Origin: Kocuria turfanensis
GTDB lineage: Bacteria; Actinomycetota; Actinomycetes; Actinomycetales; Micrococcaceae
DNA length: 64,000 nt
Direction of reading: 5' to 3'
Assembly: GCF_001580365.1 (NCBI RefSeq)
Contig: NZ_CP014480.1
Location: 186,001-250,000, forward strand
Shown in pieces: positions 29,356-38,488 of the stretch. The notes below the pieces were generated by a model that saw only the letters and a list, made by a program, of their open reading frames with translations, made no database searches and was not told where the DNA came from. Position 1 is the first letter of the stretch. Every line of letters begins with the position of its first letter. The translations under genes were made by a program, and so were the position numbers.

Positions 29356-30573
29356 GTGCACACACAGCTACCCGCGTGGTTCGAGATCGGCTCCTTCGTC
29401 GTTCTCGGCTGCATTCTTCTCTTCGACCTGATCATGGTCGCCAAGCGCCCGCACGAGCCCTCCATGAAGGAGGCCGGCACCTGGGTGGGCATCTACGTGG
29501 CCCTCGCCCTCGTGTTCGCGGGCCTGATGTTCGTCTTCGCCGGCGCCGAGCAGGGCACCCAGTTCGTGGCGGGCTGGATCACCGAGTACAGCCTGAGCAT
29601 CGACAACCTGTTCGTGTTCATCGTGATCATGGCCCGCTTCTCCGTGCCCCGGAAGTACCAGCAGGAGGTGCTGATGGTGGGCATCATCATCGCGCTGGTC
29701 CTGCGCGGGGTGTTCATCCTGCTGGGCGCCACGATCATCGCGAACTTCTCCTGGGTCTTCTACCTGTTCGGCGTCTTCCTGCTCTGGACCGCCTACCAGC
29801 AGGCCAAGGACGACGGCGAGGACGAGGCCGAGGAGAACGGGCTCATCCGCCGCCTGCGCACCGTGGTCCCCATGACGGAGCACTACGACGGCAACAAGCT
29901 GCGCACCACGGTGGCCGGCAAGCGCGTGTTCACCCCGATGCTCGTGGTGTTCGTGACCATCGGCGTGACCGACCTGATGTTCGCCTTCGACTCCATCCCC
30001 GCGATCTTCGGGCTCACCCAGAGCCCGTTCATCGTCTTCACCGCCAACATCTTCGCCCTCATGGGCCTGCGCCAGCTCTACTTCCTGCTCGGCGGGCTGA
30101 TGGAGCGGCTGATCTACCTCAAGCACGGCCTGTCGCTGATCCTGGCGTTCATCGGGGTCAAGCTCATCCTGCACGCCATGCACGAGAACGAGGTGCCGTT
30201 CATCAACGGCGGCGAGCACATCGCCTGGGCCCCGGAGATCCCCACGTTCGTCTCCCTGGGCGTGATCGTGGCCATCATCGCGGTCGCCACGATCGCGTCG
30301 ATGCTCAGCCCCAAGGGCCGCTCCGCCCACGCGGCGGCGGAGCTGCACCGGGCCATCGAGACGTACCGCAACCCGGGCGAGGACACCAGCACCGGCCAGA
30401 TGCGCGCGGTGCAGGCGGACCTCGTGCTGAAGTACCACGCCGCCGCGGCGGCCGCCGAGCGCTCCTCCGTGGAGCTGCCGGACCTCGCCGAGCACACCGG
30501 CAAGTCGGTCGAGGAGCACCGGGCCGAGAGCGGCACGGCGTCGTCCAACCCCCACCGGGCGGCCGGGCGCTGA
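29356..30573 (+). CDS. TerC-family manganese exporter (first)
   Basis: Integral membrane protein of 405 residues, about nine helices, of the TerC/Alx/MeeY family, which exports Mn2+. Signature acidic sites are present in SLSIDNLFVFIVIM and DLMFAFDSIPAIFGLTQ, each with the conserved Asp of the metal path, plus MGLRQLYFLL. A hydrophilic linker (about 150-180) and a C-terminal tail of about 75 residues lie outside the membrane. GTG start at 29356 has only a weak GAAAG upstream. It is controlled by the riboswitch in its leader; a strong terminator follows. Confidence 0.92.
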   Translation: MHTQLPAWFEIGSFVVLGCILLFDLIMVAKRPHEPSMKEAGTWVGIYVALALVFAGLMFVFAGAEQGTQFVAGWITEYSLSIDNLFVFIVIMARFSVPRKYQQEVLMVGIIIALVLRGVFILLGATIIANFSWVFYLFGVFLLWTAYQQAKDDGEDEAEENGLIRRLRTVVPMTEHYDGNKLRTTVAGKRVFTPMLVVFVTIGVTDLMFAFDSIPAIFGLTQSPFIVFTANIFALMGLRQLYFLLGGLMERLIYLKHGLSLILAFIGVKLILHAMHENEVPFINGGEHIAWAPEIPTFVSLGVIVAIIAVATIASMLSPKGRSAHAAAELHRAIETYRNPGEDTSTGQMRAVQADLVLKYHAAAAAAERSSVELPDLAEHTGKSVEEHRAESGTASSNPHRAAGR

Positions 30574-30619
30574 GCCCTCCGGCCCCGGGGAGACCGGTCC
30601 CGCGGGGCCGGTGAGCACT

Positions 30620-30661
30620 GCGCAGGGCCCGTACCGCCGACCGGCGGTACGGGCCCTGCGC
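30620..30661 (+). terminator. Terminator between the two terC genes
   Basis: A perfect 19-bp stem (30620-30638 with 30643-30661) with a 4-nt loop, ending 24 nt before the next -10. Confidence 0.85.
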
Positions 30662-30684
30662 GCAGGTCCGCCCGGATGGCTGTA

Positions 30685-30690
30685 TAGACT
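30685..30690 (+). promoter_or_regulatory. -10 element before the second Mn riboswitch
   Basis: TAGACT within TGTATAGACT, about 10 nt before the aptamer. Confidence 0.55.
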
Positions 30691-30699
30691 GGGCCCAGC

Positions 30700-30827
30700 C
30701 TAGGGGAGTATCCCTCAGCGCTGTGGACGTCAGCACGTCGGGTCCCCGGACCCGGCCGGACGCAGCGGCCGGACCCAGCGCGGCGCACCCGAACGGTGCG
30801 GCGCGCACGGCGGAGAGACTTACGGCT
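30700..30827 (+). promoter_or_regulatory. yybP-ykoY manganese riboswitch (second copy)
   Basis: Same TAGGGGAGTATCCCTCAGCG start (30701-30720) and GGAGAGACTTACGG end as the first copy, with a differing middle hairpin. It precedes terC2 by about 30 nt. Confidence 0.85.
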
Positions 30828-30857
30828 GTCCCGTACCCGACCCCCGAAAGCAGAACC

Positions 30858-32189
30858 ATGGAAGTCTCACTCACCGTCTGGATCATCACGATCGCGGCCA
30901 TCGTCGGCCTGCTCCTCTTCGACTACGTGTTCCACGTGCGCAAGGCGCACGAGCCCCAGCTGAAGGAAGCCGCGATCTGGTCGGCGATCTACGTGGGCCT
31001 CGCCCTCCTGTTCGGCCTGTACGTCCTGATCGAGTGGGGTGGTCGCTACGCCGGGGAGTACTACGCCGGGTACATCACCGAGAAGGCGCTGTCCGTGGAC
31101 AACCTCTTCGTCTTCCTCATCATCATGGCCTCCTTCAAGGTGCCGCGGGAGGACCAGCAGAAGGTGCTGCTGTTCGGCATCACCTTCGCCCTCATCGCCC
31201 GCACCGCCCTGATCTTCGTGGGTGCGGGGCTGATCAACCAGTTCGCGTGGGTGTTCTACCTCTTCGGCCTGATCCTGCTGCTCACCGCCGGCTCGCTCAT
31301 CAAGGGCGAGCTCTCCGAGTCCGCCCACGACGAGGCGGACAACTTCGTGGTCCGCCTGGCCAAGCGCTTCATCCACACCACGGACCACTACGACGGCGAC
31401 AAGCTCTTCACCATCCACAACGGCAAGCGGGCGATGACCCCGATGCTGCTGGTCATGGTGGCCATCGGCGGCACCGACGTCCTGTTCGCGCTGGACTCGA
31501 TCCCGGCGATCTTCGGCCTGACCCAGCAGACCTACCTGGTGTTCACCGCCGTGGCGTTCTCCCTGATGGGCCTGCGCCAGCTGTACTTCCTCATCGACGG
31601 GCTGCTGGACCGGCTCATCTACCTCTCCTGGGGCCTGGCCATCATCCTGGGCTTCATCGGGATCAAGCTCATCCTGCACGCCCTGCACGAGAACAACCTG
31701 CCGTTCATCAACAACGGCGAGCACGTGGAGGTCGTCGAGGTCAGCATCGCCCTGTCCCTCACCGTGATCGTGGGCGTGCTGGTCCTCACGGTCCTGGCCT
31801 CCCTGTTCAGCCCCAAGGGCCGGGCGCTGCGCGTGCTCAACGGCCTGCAGACCGTCGCCGAGCAGTACGTCACCCTGCCGCAGGACGCCTCCCCGGAGGA
31901 GCGGCGCAAGCTCGCCGACAAGGCCGCCAGGTACCAGCGGCAGATGCCCAAGATCTCCGACAAGCACCGCGAGGAGCTGCTCGAGTCCGAGAAGCACTTC
32001 CACGACCTGCTGGACCGGGCCCGCGGCAAGCACCGCGAGTTCGAGCGCACCGGGGTGGCCCCGGAACCCGACGTGGTCCCGACCCCGGAGGCCGAGGCCG
32101 TCCACGGCGCCCACGCGGAGACGCAGGACGCCGCCGGCACCACCACCCCGGACGCCCCGCGGGGCGGGAGCACCGGCCGCTCCTCCTGA
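30858..32189 (+). CDS. TerC-family manganese exporter (second)
   Basis: 443-residue paralog of the preceding gene. Keeps the acidic metal-path motifs KALSVDNLFVFLIIM and DVLFALDSIPAIFGLTQQ and the MGLRQLYFLIDG motif, but has a longer charged C-terminal tail (about 110 residues) ending in Pro/Thr-rich sequence. ATG at 30858 has a weak GAAAG upstream, like terC1. The two genes are probably a duplication in which the control region was copied with the gene. Confidence 0.92.
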   Translation: MEVSLTVWIITIAAIVGLLLFDYVFHVRKAHEPQLKEAAIWSAIYVGLALLFGLYVLIEWGGRYAGEYYAGYITEKALSVDNLFVFLIIMASFKVPREDQQKVLLFGITFALIARTALIFVGAGLINQFAWVFYLFGLILLLTAGSLIKGELSESAHDEADNFVVRLAKRFIHTTDHYDGDKLFTIHNGKRAMTPMLLVMVAIGGTDVLFALDSIPAIFGLTQQTYLVFTAVAFSLMGLRQLYFLIDGLLDRLIYLSWGLAIILGFIGIKLILHALHENNLPFINNGEHVEVVEVSIALSLTVIVGVLVLTVLASLFSPKGRALRVLNGLQTVAEQYVTLPQDASPEERRKLADKAARYQRQMPKISDKHREELLESEKHFHDLLDRARGKHREFERTGVAPEPDVVPTPEAEAVHGAHAETQDAAGTTTPDAPRGGSTGRSS

Positions 32190-32205
32190 CCCGGCGCCCG
32201 ACCAC

Positions 32206-32241
32206 GGAGGCCCCCACCCGCTCGCGCGGATGGGGGCCTCC
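32206..32241. terminator. Bidirectional terminator between terC2 and the helicase gene
   Basis: An 11-bp perfect stem (32206-32216 with 32231-32241), extended by three pairs with one mismatch, between convergent genes. Confidence 0.7.
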
Positions 32242-32274
32242 TCCGGTCCCGGGACCGGTCCCCGGCGCGGACGC

Positions 32275-34887
32275 TCAGCGCCCCGTCTCGGTGACCGGCC
32301 CCACGTTGTCCACGATCACGGCGGGGAAACCGTCCTCGTCGGAGGCGCGCAGGTCGATGCGGGCGTTGATGCCCCAGTCGTGGTGGCCGTCGGGGTCGTC
32401 GAAGACCTGCACCACGGTCCAGTACCCGTCCAGGCCCTCGGGCCGCTCGTCGATGCGCACCAGGCCGGGCCCCCGGGACTGGGGGTCCGTGTAGATGTCC
32501 TCGTGCTCCTCGAAGTAGGCGTCCATGGCGTCCGCCCACCGGTCCCGGTCCCAGCCGTGCGCGCCGTCCAGGGCCCCGAGCACCTTGTCCTTCTCGTCGG
32601 CGAACAGCTCCACCCGCTGGAACAGCGCGTTGCGGACCATGACCCGGAACGCCCGCGGGTTGGACGTGATCACCGGGGGCTGCTCGTCGATGAGCTCCTC
32701 GAGGGAGTCCGCGGAGGTGCCCATGGGGGACTCCTCGCCGGCGGCGAGCTTCTCCCACTCGTCCAGCAGCGAGTTGTCGGTCTGCCGGATGAGCTCGCCC
32801 AGCCACTCGACCAGGTCCTCGAGGTCCTCGCGCAGCAGGTCCAGCGGCACGGTCTGGCGCAGGGCCTTGTAGGCGTCGGAGAGGTAGCGCAGCAGGATCC
32901 CCTCGGAGCGGGCCAGGCCGTAGAACTGCACGTAGTCGCCGAAGGTCATCGCCCGCTCGTACATGTCCCGGACCACCGACTTCGGGGTCAGCTCGAACTG
33001 GGCCACCCACGGGGCCCCGGTGCGGTAGGTCTCGAAGGCCTGCGTCAGCAGCTCCTCGAGGGGCTTGGCGTAGCTGACCTCCTCGAGCTCCTTCATCCGC
33101 TCCTCGTAGTCCAGCCCCTCCGCCTTCATCGCGGCCACGGCCTCCCCGCGGGCCTTCTTCTCCTGCATGTTCAGCACCTGGCGCGGCTTCTCGAGGGTGG
33201 CCTCGATGACGGAGACGACGTCGAGCGCGTAGCCGGGGGCCTCCCGGTCGAGCAGGGTCAGGGCGGCCAGCGCGAAGGGGGACAGCGGCTGGTTCAGCGC
33301 GAAGTTCTCCTGCAGCTCCACGGTCAGCCGCCAGGTGCGGCCCTCCTCGTCCGGGGTGTCCAGCTTCTCGACGACGCCGGCGGCCCGCAGCTCCTTGAGG
33401 ATCCCGATCGCCTGCCTGAGCAGGGCGCGCTGGCGCTGCCGCGTCTCGTGGTTGTGCGTCAGCAGGTGCCAGGCGGCCAGCACCGGGTCCCCGGGCCGCT
33501 GCAGCAGGTTGAGCAGCATCGAGTGGGTCACGGTGAAGGAGGAGCTCAGGGGCTCGGGCTCCGAGGCCACGAGGGTCTCGAACGTCGGCTTCCCCCACGA
33601 GACGAAGCCCTGCGGCGGCTTCTTCTTCACGACCTGCCGCAGCTTCTTCTGGTCGTCGCCGAACTTCGCGTGGGCCTTCTTCATGGCCTTGGTGTTCTCG
33701 ATGACGTGCTCGGGCGCCTGCACCACCACGGTGCCCGCGGTGTCGTAGCCGGCCCGCCCGGCCCGTCCGGCGATCTGGTGGAACTCCCGGGCGTTGAGCC
33801 GGCGGGTGCGCTCGCCGTCGAACTTGGACAGCGCCGTGATGACCACGGTGCGGATCGGCACGTTGATGCCCACCCCGAGGGTGTCCGTGCCGCAGATGAC
33901 CTTGAGCAGGCCGGTCTGGGCGAGCTGCTCCACGAGCCGGCGGTACTTGGGCAGCATCCCGGCGTGGTGGACCCCGATGCCGTGGCGGACCAGCCGGTTG
34001 AGCGTCTTGCCGAAGCCGGCCGAGAAGCGGAACCCGGCGATGAGCTCCCCGATCCGCTCCTTCTCCTCCTTGGACAGCACGTTGACGGACATCAGGTTCT
34101 GGGCCTGGTCCATGGCCTGCAACTGGGAGAAGTGCACCACGTAGACGGGCGCCTGGTTGGTGCTCAGCAGCTCCTCGAGGGCCTCGTGGATCGGGTCCTC
34201 GGACCAGTAGTGGTGCAGCGGGATCGGCCGCTCGGCCGAGGAGACCGTCGTCGTCGGCCGCCCGGTGAGCTCCGTGATGCCCTCCTCGAAGCGGGCCACG
34301 TCCCCCAGAGTGGCGCTCATGAGCAGGAACTGCGCCTGCGGCAGCTCCAGCAGCGGCACCTGCCACGCCCAGCCGCGCTGCGGGTCGGAGTAGAAGTGGA
34401 ACTCGTCCATCACCACGGGACCCACGTCCGCGTCCCGGCCCTCGCGCAGGGCCACGTTGGCGAGGATCTCCGCGGTGCAGCACACGATGGGGGCGTCCGC
34501 GTTGACGGCGGAGTCCCCGGTGACCATGCCGACGTTCTCGGCGCCGAAGATCTCCACCAGGGAGAAGAACTTCTCCGAGACGAGGGCCTTGATCGGGGCG
34601 GTGTAGTAGGAGCGCTGCCCCGCGGCGAGTCCGGCGAAGTGGGCCGCGACCGCCACGGTCGACTTCCCGGACCCGGTCGGGGTCGCCAGGATCACGTTGG
34701 ACCCGCTCGCGAACTCCAGGACGGCCTCGTCCTGGGCAGGATAGAGCTCCATGTCCCGGGAGGCGATCCAGCCGAGGAACCCCTCGTACATCTCGTCCCC
34801 GGACAGCGGGTTGGAGGCGAAGTCGCCGCGGTAGTACGGGTGGCCCGGGGTGCCGAGCTCGGGGGAGAGGGCTTCGAGGAGTTTCAT
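32275..34887 (-). CDS. DEAD/DEAH-box RNA helicase with DUF3516 C-terminus
   Basis: ATP-dependent superfamily 2 RNA helicase of the Ski2/Mtr4-related actinobacterial group, 870 residues. Walker A TPTGSGKST (about 69-77), DEFH box VMDEFHFYSD, motif III-like LLMSATLGD, motif VI QIAGRAGRAGYD, and a long C-terminal DUF3516 region (about 440-870). Function in bacteria is uncertain; RNA turnover is likely. ATG at 34887 lies 11 nt after the patatin stop and 7 nt after a TAAGCT -10, so it may be made both from the upstream operon and from its own leaderless mRNA. Confidence 0.9.
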   Translation of the reverse strand: MKLLEALSPELGTPGHPYYRGDFASNPLSGDEMYEGFLGWIASRDMELYPAQDEAVLEFASGSNVILATPTGSGKSTVAVAAHFAGLAAGQRSYYTAPIKALVSEKFFSLVEIFGAENVGMVTGDSAVNADAPIVCCTAEILANVALREGRDADVGPVVMDEFHFYSDPQRGWAWQVPLLELPQAQFLLMSATLGDVARFEEGITELTGRPTTTVSSAERPIPLHHYWSEDPIHEALEELLSTNQAPVYVVHFSQLQAMDQAQNLMSVNVLSKEEKERIGELIAGFRFSAGFGKTLNRLVRHGIGVHHAGMLPKYRRLVEQLAQTGLLKVICGTDTLGVGINVPIRTVVITALSKFDGERTRRLNAREFHQIAGRAGRAGYDTAGTVVVQAPEHVIENTKAMKKAHAKFGDDQKKLRQVVKKKPPQGFVSWGKPTFETLVASEPEPLSSSFTVTHSMLLNLLQRPGDPVLAAWHLLTHNHETRQRQRALLRQAIGILKELRAAGVVEKLDTPDEEGRTWRLTVELQENFALNQPLSPFALAALTLLDREAPGYALDVVSVIEATLEKPRQVLNMQEKKARGEAVAAMKAEGLDYEERMKELEEVSYAKPLEELLTQAFETYRTGAPWVAQFELTPKSVVRDMYERAMTFGDYVQFYGLARSEGILLRYLSDAYKALRQTVPLDLLREDLEDLVEWLGELIRQTDNSLLDEWEKLAAGEESPMGTSADSLEELIDEQPPVITSNPRAFRVMVRNALFQRVELFADEKDKVLGALDGAHGWDRDRWADAMDAYFEEHEDIYTDPQSRGPGLVRIDERPEGLDGYWTVVQVFDDPDGHHDWGINARIDLRASDEDGFPAVIVDNVGPVTETGR

Positions 34888-34894
34888 CGCCCCC

Positions 34895-34900
34895 AGCTTA
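34895..34900 (-). promoter_or_regulatory. Leaderless-type -10 for the helicase gene
   Basis: Minus-strand TAAGCT, whose first three bases are the patatin stop codon, 7 nt before the ATG at 34887. Confidence 0.45.
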
Positions 34901-37900
34901 TCCGCGCGCCCGCCGGCCACCGGGCGGGCGCAGCTCCTCCGAGCGCTCCCACCTCCGCAGCGTCGCCTCCCGCGGAGCCCACCACAGCACCGCGGCCCAG
35001 CCGAGCAGGGCCGCGGCGGCCCCCGCGCCGGGCCGGTCGGTCAGCGCCCCGACGGCCCCCAGCACCGCGGCCGCGGTGAGCCCCGCGGCGCCGGCCACCA
35101 GCGCGGCCCAGCCCGGGCGCAGGAACCCGGCGAGGACCAGCGCCCCGAGTGCGGCCCCGGCGGCGGCCACCACGAGCAGCGCCGGTCCGCCGCCGGGCCG
35201 GACGGCCACCGGGTCCGCCACGACCAGGACGACGAGCGCCCACCCGGCCACGGCGAGCAGCACCACGCCGGCCGCGCGCACCACCTCGTCCACGGGCTCC
35301 CGTCCCGGCACCCGCAGCGCCACGGCGGCGGCGCAGCGCTCGAGCCCGAGCACCCCCGCCAGCAGCAGCAGGACCAGCGCGGTCCGGCCCGTCGTCGCGG
35401 CGGCCGCCGCCGGGAGCAGCAGCGCGGCCGCGGCGGCGCCGCAGCACCCCGCCCGGCGCAGGGCGGCGTCCCGGGCGGCGCCGGCGTCCGCGAGCGCCGC
35501 GGGCGGCGAACCACCGGCCGCCTCCAGGGCGCGGGACCACCCCCGGTGCGCCCGGTGCACCGTGCGCAGCAGGGCGGCGGCCAGCAGCCCGGCTCCGGCG
35601 CCGGCGAGGACGAGCTCCCCGGCGCGGCCGCCCGGGTCCGGCGCCCCGAGCAGCCCGAGGGCCACGGCGGCCGCCACGAACCCGAGCGCGGCGCGGACGG
35701 GGGCGAGCAGCAGGGGGACGAGGACCAGGACGGGCTGCGCCAGGAACAGCAGCAGCTCCCACACCCCGCGCGGCAGGTCCGGCGTCCCGGCCAGCGCGCG
35801 GCCGAGCACCCGCAGCCCGCGCGAGGCCAGCGAGATCCGGTAGCCCGGGGCGAGCCGGGCCAGCCCGTCCGCACCGGCCCCCAGGGTGGCCAGGGCATGC
35901 TGCCGGTCGCCGCCGCCGAGCTCGTCCAGCAGGCTCTCCTGCAGCGCAGCAGCGGACTCCCGCGCGGGGTCCTCCCGCGTCGGCCGGTGCGGTGCCGGCT
36001 CCGACGCGGCCGGGGCTCCGCTGCTCCCGCGGGGGTCCGTCGTGGGCTCGGAGCGTGCGGGCAGCGTGCGGAGGAAGGCCACCGCGCCGGCCGCGGCGTC
36101 GAGGCGGCCCCACCACCAGTCGTTGGCGCGCCAGTCGGCGGCGAGGAAGCCGCGGAAGTTGAACAGCCCGGCGCCGGCGAGCTTGTCCCGCGCGGGGAGC
36201 CGCCCGGCGTCGGGGGCCAGGATCCGGCGCAGCTCGTCGTCGGTGACGCCGGGGCGCCCCGAGGCGTCGAGGGCGCGCTGCAGCCGCTGCCGCGCCCAGG
36301 CGCGCGGCAGCGGCCCGAGCGCCGCGGGCCGGGCGGGTGCGCCGTCCCCGCGGATCTCCCCGTAGCTGATGCCGGAGACCGGCGTGGGGATCCCGGCCGC
36401 CGCGAAGAGCGGGGGCAGGTCCGCGGCGGCCGGCACCGGCCCGGAGACGGGGACGGCGGACCAGGGGGACTCGCGCCAGAGGGTGCTCGGACCCGCCTCC
36501 CGCGGGGCGCCGGGTGACGCGCCGGGCTCACCGTCCTCGCTGTGGTCGGCCCCCATCTGCGCCATCTGCGCCTGGACGGCGGCGTGGGCGCCGCGCAGCG
36601 CGGCCACGGCGGCGTCGAGCTCCCGCCAGGCCGCCTCCCCGGTGCCGGGCGCCGGGGAGGCGGCCTCCAGCCAGACGGGAACCGCTGCCGTGACCGGGGC
36701 CCCCGGCTCCTCGCAGACCTCCAGCACCGTCGCGAACAGTCCGTCCCGCGCGTGCCCGGCCGCGGCCAGCGCCCGGTACGCGACGGCCCGGGCGGGCGCC
36801 GGGTCGAAGCCGGCCGGCGGGACCGGGCCGGGCCCCGAGTCGAGCAGCAGGGACTCGAGGAAGCGCACCCACGCGAGCACGCAGGACGCGGCGTCGGCCA
36901 GCGCCTGCGGGCCGCGCAGCACGGCCGTGGCGTCCGGGACCGTCAGCGGCCCGCGGGACAGGGCGTCGTAGCGCCCGGCGAGCTCCTGCCGCAGCGGCTC
37001 GAGCTCGGCCGCGCCCCGGGCGTGCACCTCCTGGCGCCGGGGGAGCGTGGAGGCCAGCTGCCACTGCGCGGGCCGGGTCAGCAGGCGGGCCAGCAGCGCG
37101 GCGTCCGCCCGGGCCCGGTAGCGCACGTACGCCCGGCGCCGGTCCTCCCGCGAGGCCGGGTCCCAGGCGACGGGCAGGGCGGCGAGGGGGTGCAGCCGCC
37201 CGTCGGCGACCAGCCGGTCGTCCCGGCGGTCGGCGAGGGCCAGGACCTCGTCCTCGCCCGTCTCCCGCCGGCGCAGCCGGGTGACCGTGGCCCCGAGCGT
37301 GCGGACCAGGCGCGGCAGGTCCAGGTCGCCGGCGCGGACCTCCTGCGGGGCGGGCGGGTCCGGGTCGAGGTAGAGCAGGCAGCGGTCGGCGTGCCGCAGC
37401 GAGGTCCGGGTCCCGGCGGCCGCCACGGCCCGGTCGATGGGGATGTTGTCGAAGACCCCGCCGTCGATCACCCGGAAGGGCAGCCCCTCCGGGCCCCGGT
37501 GGGCCGAGAAGGCGTGGCTGAGGTCCGGGCGGGGGAACCCGACGAGCCGCCCCGCGGTCGGCGCCGACCACACGGCGGCGGGTTCGAACGCGCCGGGGAA
37601 CGACGACGTCGCGCGGGCCGCGTAGGCCAGGCGGGCCAGGGAGGCGGCGCGGTGGCCGGCCTCCTCGGGCGTTCCCCCGGGCGCCCCGGGACGTGCGGGA
37701 ATGTCGTTGCCCAGCGGGGGAGCGGGGCAGCCCGGTTCCGGGGAGGAGAAGTGGAACCCGCCGCGGCCCTCCGCCGCGCCGCTGTGGAAGGACGGGTCGC
37801 TGTCCAGCACGGTCGCGGACAGGTCCACGGACACGTGCTCGGCCACCAGGTCCGGGTGGTGCCCCGGGTCTCCGTGCACGGTGGCGAGCAGCTCCTGCAC

Positions 37901-38488
37901 GCGCGGCCACAGGTAGGCGTCGCCCTGGAGCAGCGAGTCGACCGGTGCCCGCCCCAGCGGGCGCAGGAGCCGGTCCAGCGCCGCGTGCTCCTGCCACAGC
38001 AGGCCCAGGGCGCCCAGCCCGGTCCCGGCCCGCTGCGCCACGGCGTGCACCACGCTGTTCAGCCCGCCGGCACTGGCCCCGGCGAGAAGGTCGAACTCCA
38101 CCCGGTCGTAGCCCGCGTCCGCGAGCAGCCCGGCGTACACCCGGGCGCGCTCGGCCGTGTGCGGATCGGGCTGCGCCGAGGGCTGCAGCAGCACGGCGTG
38201 CAGCCCGCCCGCCGGGTCCCGGTGGATCCGGATCCGGCGCAGCAGGTCCAGCTCCGCGACCGCCCCGCCGATCCACACCGCCAGGCTGACCCCGCCGCGC
38301 ATGGCCAGGGCGAACCGGAGGGTGCGCCCGAAGGCGGGCGGCTGTCCCGCGGTGACCTCGGCCGGCCGCCGGTCGGGCGGCAGGACGGTCAGCCGCAGCC
38401 CGGCACCCGGTGCGCGCTCCTCCGGGTGCGCCCCGGCCCGTTCACCCGGCACGGGCGGCTCGGTCGGCACGGCCGGCTCAGCCGGCAA
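34898..38488 (-). CDS. Large patatin-like phospholipase with C-terminal membrane region
   Basis: 1196-residue protein. The patatin domain has the oxyanion loop MRGGVSLAVWIGG (about 63-75), nucleophile S139 in GASAGG and the partner aspartate D342 in VIDGGVFDN, the Ser-Asp dyad of this family, so it likely cleaves acyl chains from lipids. A long central region (about 400-900, DUF3376-like) precedes about eight hydrophobic segments (about 960-1160) that would anchor it in the membrane. The start is uncertain: TTG 38488 overlaps the upstream gene by 11 bp; GTG 38470 is an alternative. Neither has a clear ribosome binding site; coupling is likely. Sits in one operon with two glycosyltransferases. 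Confidence 0.85.
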   Translation of the reverse strand: MPAEPAVPTEPPVPGERAGAHPEERAPGAGLRLTVLPPDRRPAEVTAGQPPAFGRTLRFALAMRGGVSLAVWIGGAVAELDLLRRIRIHRDPAGGLHAVLLQPSAQPDPHTAERARVYAGLLADAGYDRVEFDLLAGASAGGLNSVVHAVAQRAGTGLGALGLLWQEHAALDRLLRPLGRAPVDSLLQGDAYLWPRVQELLATVHGDPGHHPDLVAEHVSVDLSATVLDSDPSFHSGAAEGRGGFHFSSPEPGCPAPPLGNDIPARPGAPGGTPEEAGHRAASLARLAYAARATSSFPGAFEPAAVWSAPTAGRLVGFPRPDLSHAFSAHRGPEGLPFRVIDGGVFDNIPIDRAVAAAGTRTSLRHADRCLLYLDPDPPAPQEVRAGDLDLPRLVRTLGATVTRLRRRETGEDEVLALADRRDDRLVADGRLHPLAALPVAWDPASREDRRRAYVRYRARADAALLARLLTRPAQWQLASTLPRRQEVHARGAAELEPLRQELAGRYDALSRGPLTVPDATAVLRGPQALADAASCVLAWVRFLESLLLDSGPGPVPPAGFDPAPARAVAYRALAAAGHARDGLFATVLEVCEEPGAPVTAAVPVWLEAASPAPGTGEAAWRELDAAVAALRGAHAAVQAQMAQMGADHSEDGEPGASPGAPREAGPSTLWRESPWSAVPVSGPVPAAADLPPLFAAAGIPTPVSGISYGEIRGDGAPARPAALGPLPRAWARQRLQRALDASGRPGVTDDELRRILAPDAGRLPARDKLAGAGLFNFRGFLAADWRANDWWWGRLDAAAGAVAFLRTLPARSEPTTDPRGSSGAPAASEPAPHRPTREDPARESAAALQESLLDELGGGDRQHALATLGAGADGLARLAPGYRISLASRGLRVLGRALAGTPDLPRGVWELLLFLAQPVLVLVPLLLAPVRAALGFVAAAVALGLLGAPDPGGRAGELVLAGAGAGLLAAALLRTVHRAHRGWSRALEAAGGSPPAALADAGAARDAALRRAGCCGAAAAALLLPAAAAATTGRTALVLLLLAGVLGLERCAAAVALRVPGREPVDEVVRAAGVVLLAVAGWALVVLVVADPVAVRPGGGPALLVVAAAGAALGALVLAGFLRPGWAALVAGAAGLTAAAVLGAVGALTDRPGAGAAAALLGWAAVLWWAPREATLRRWERSEELRPPGGRRARG

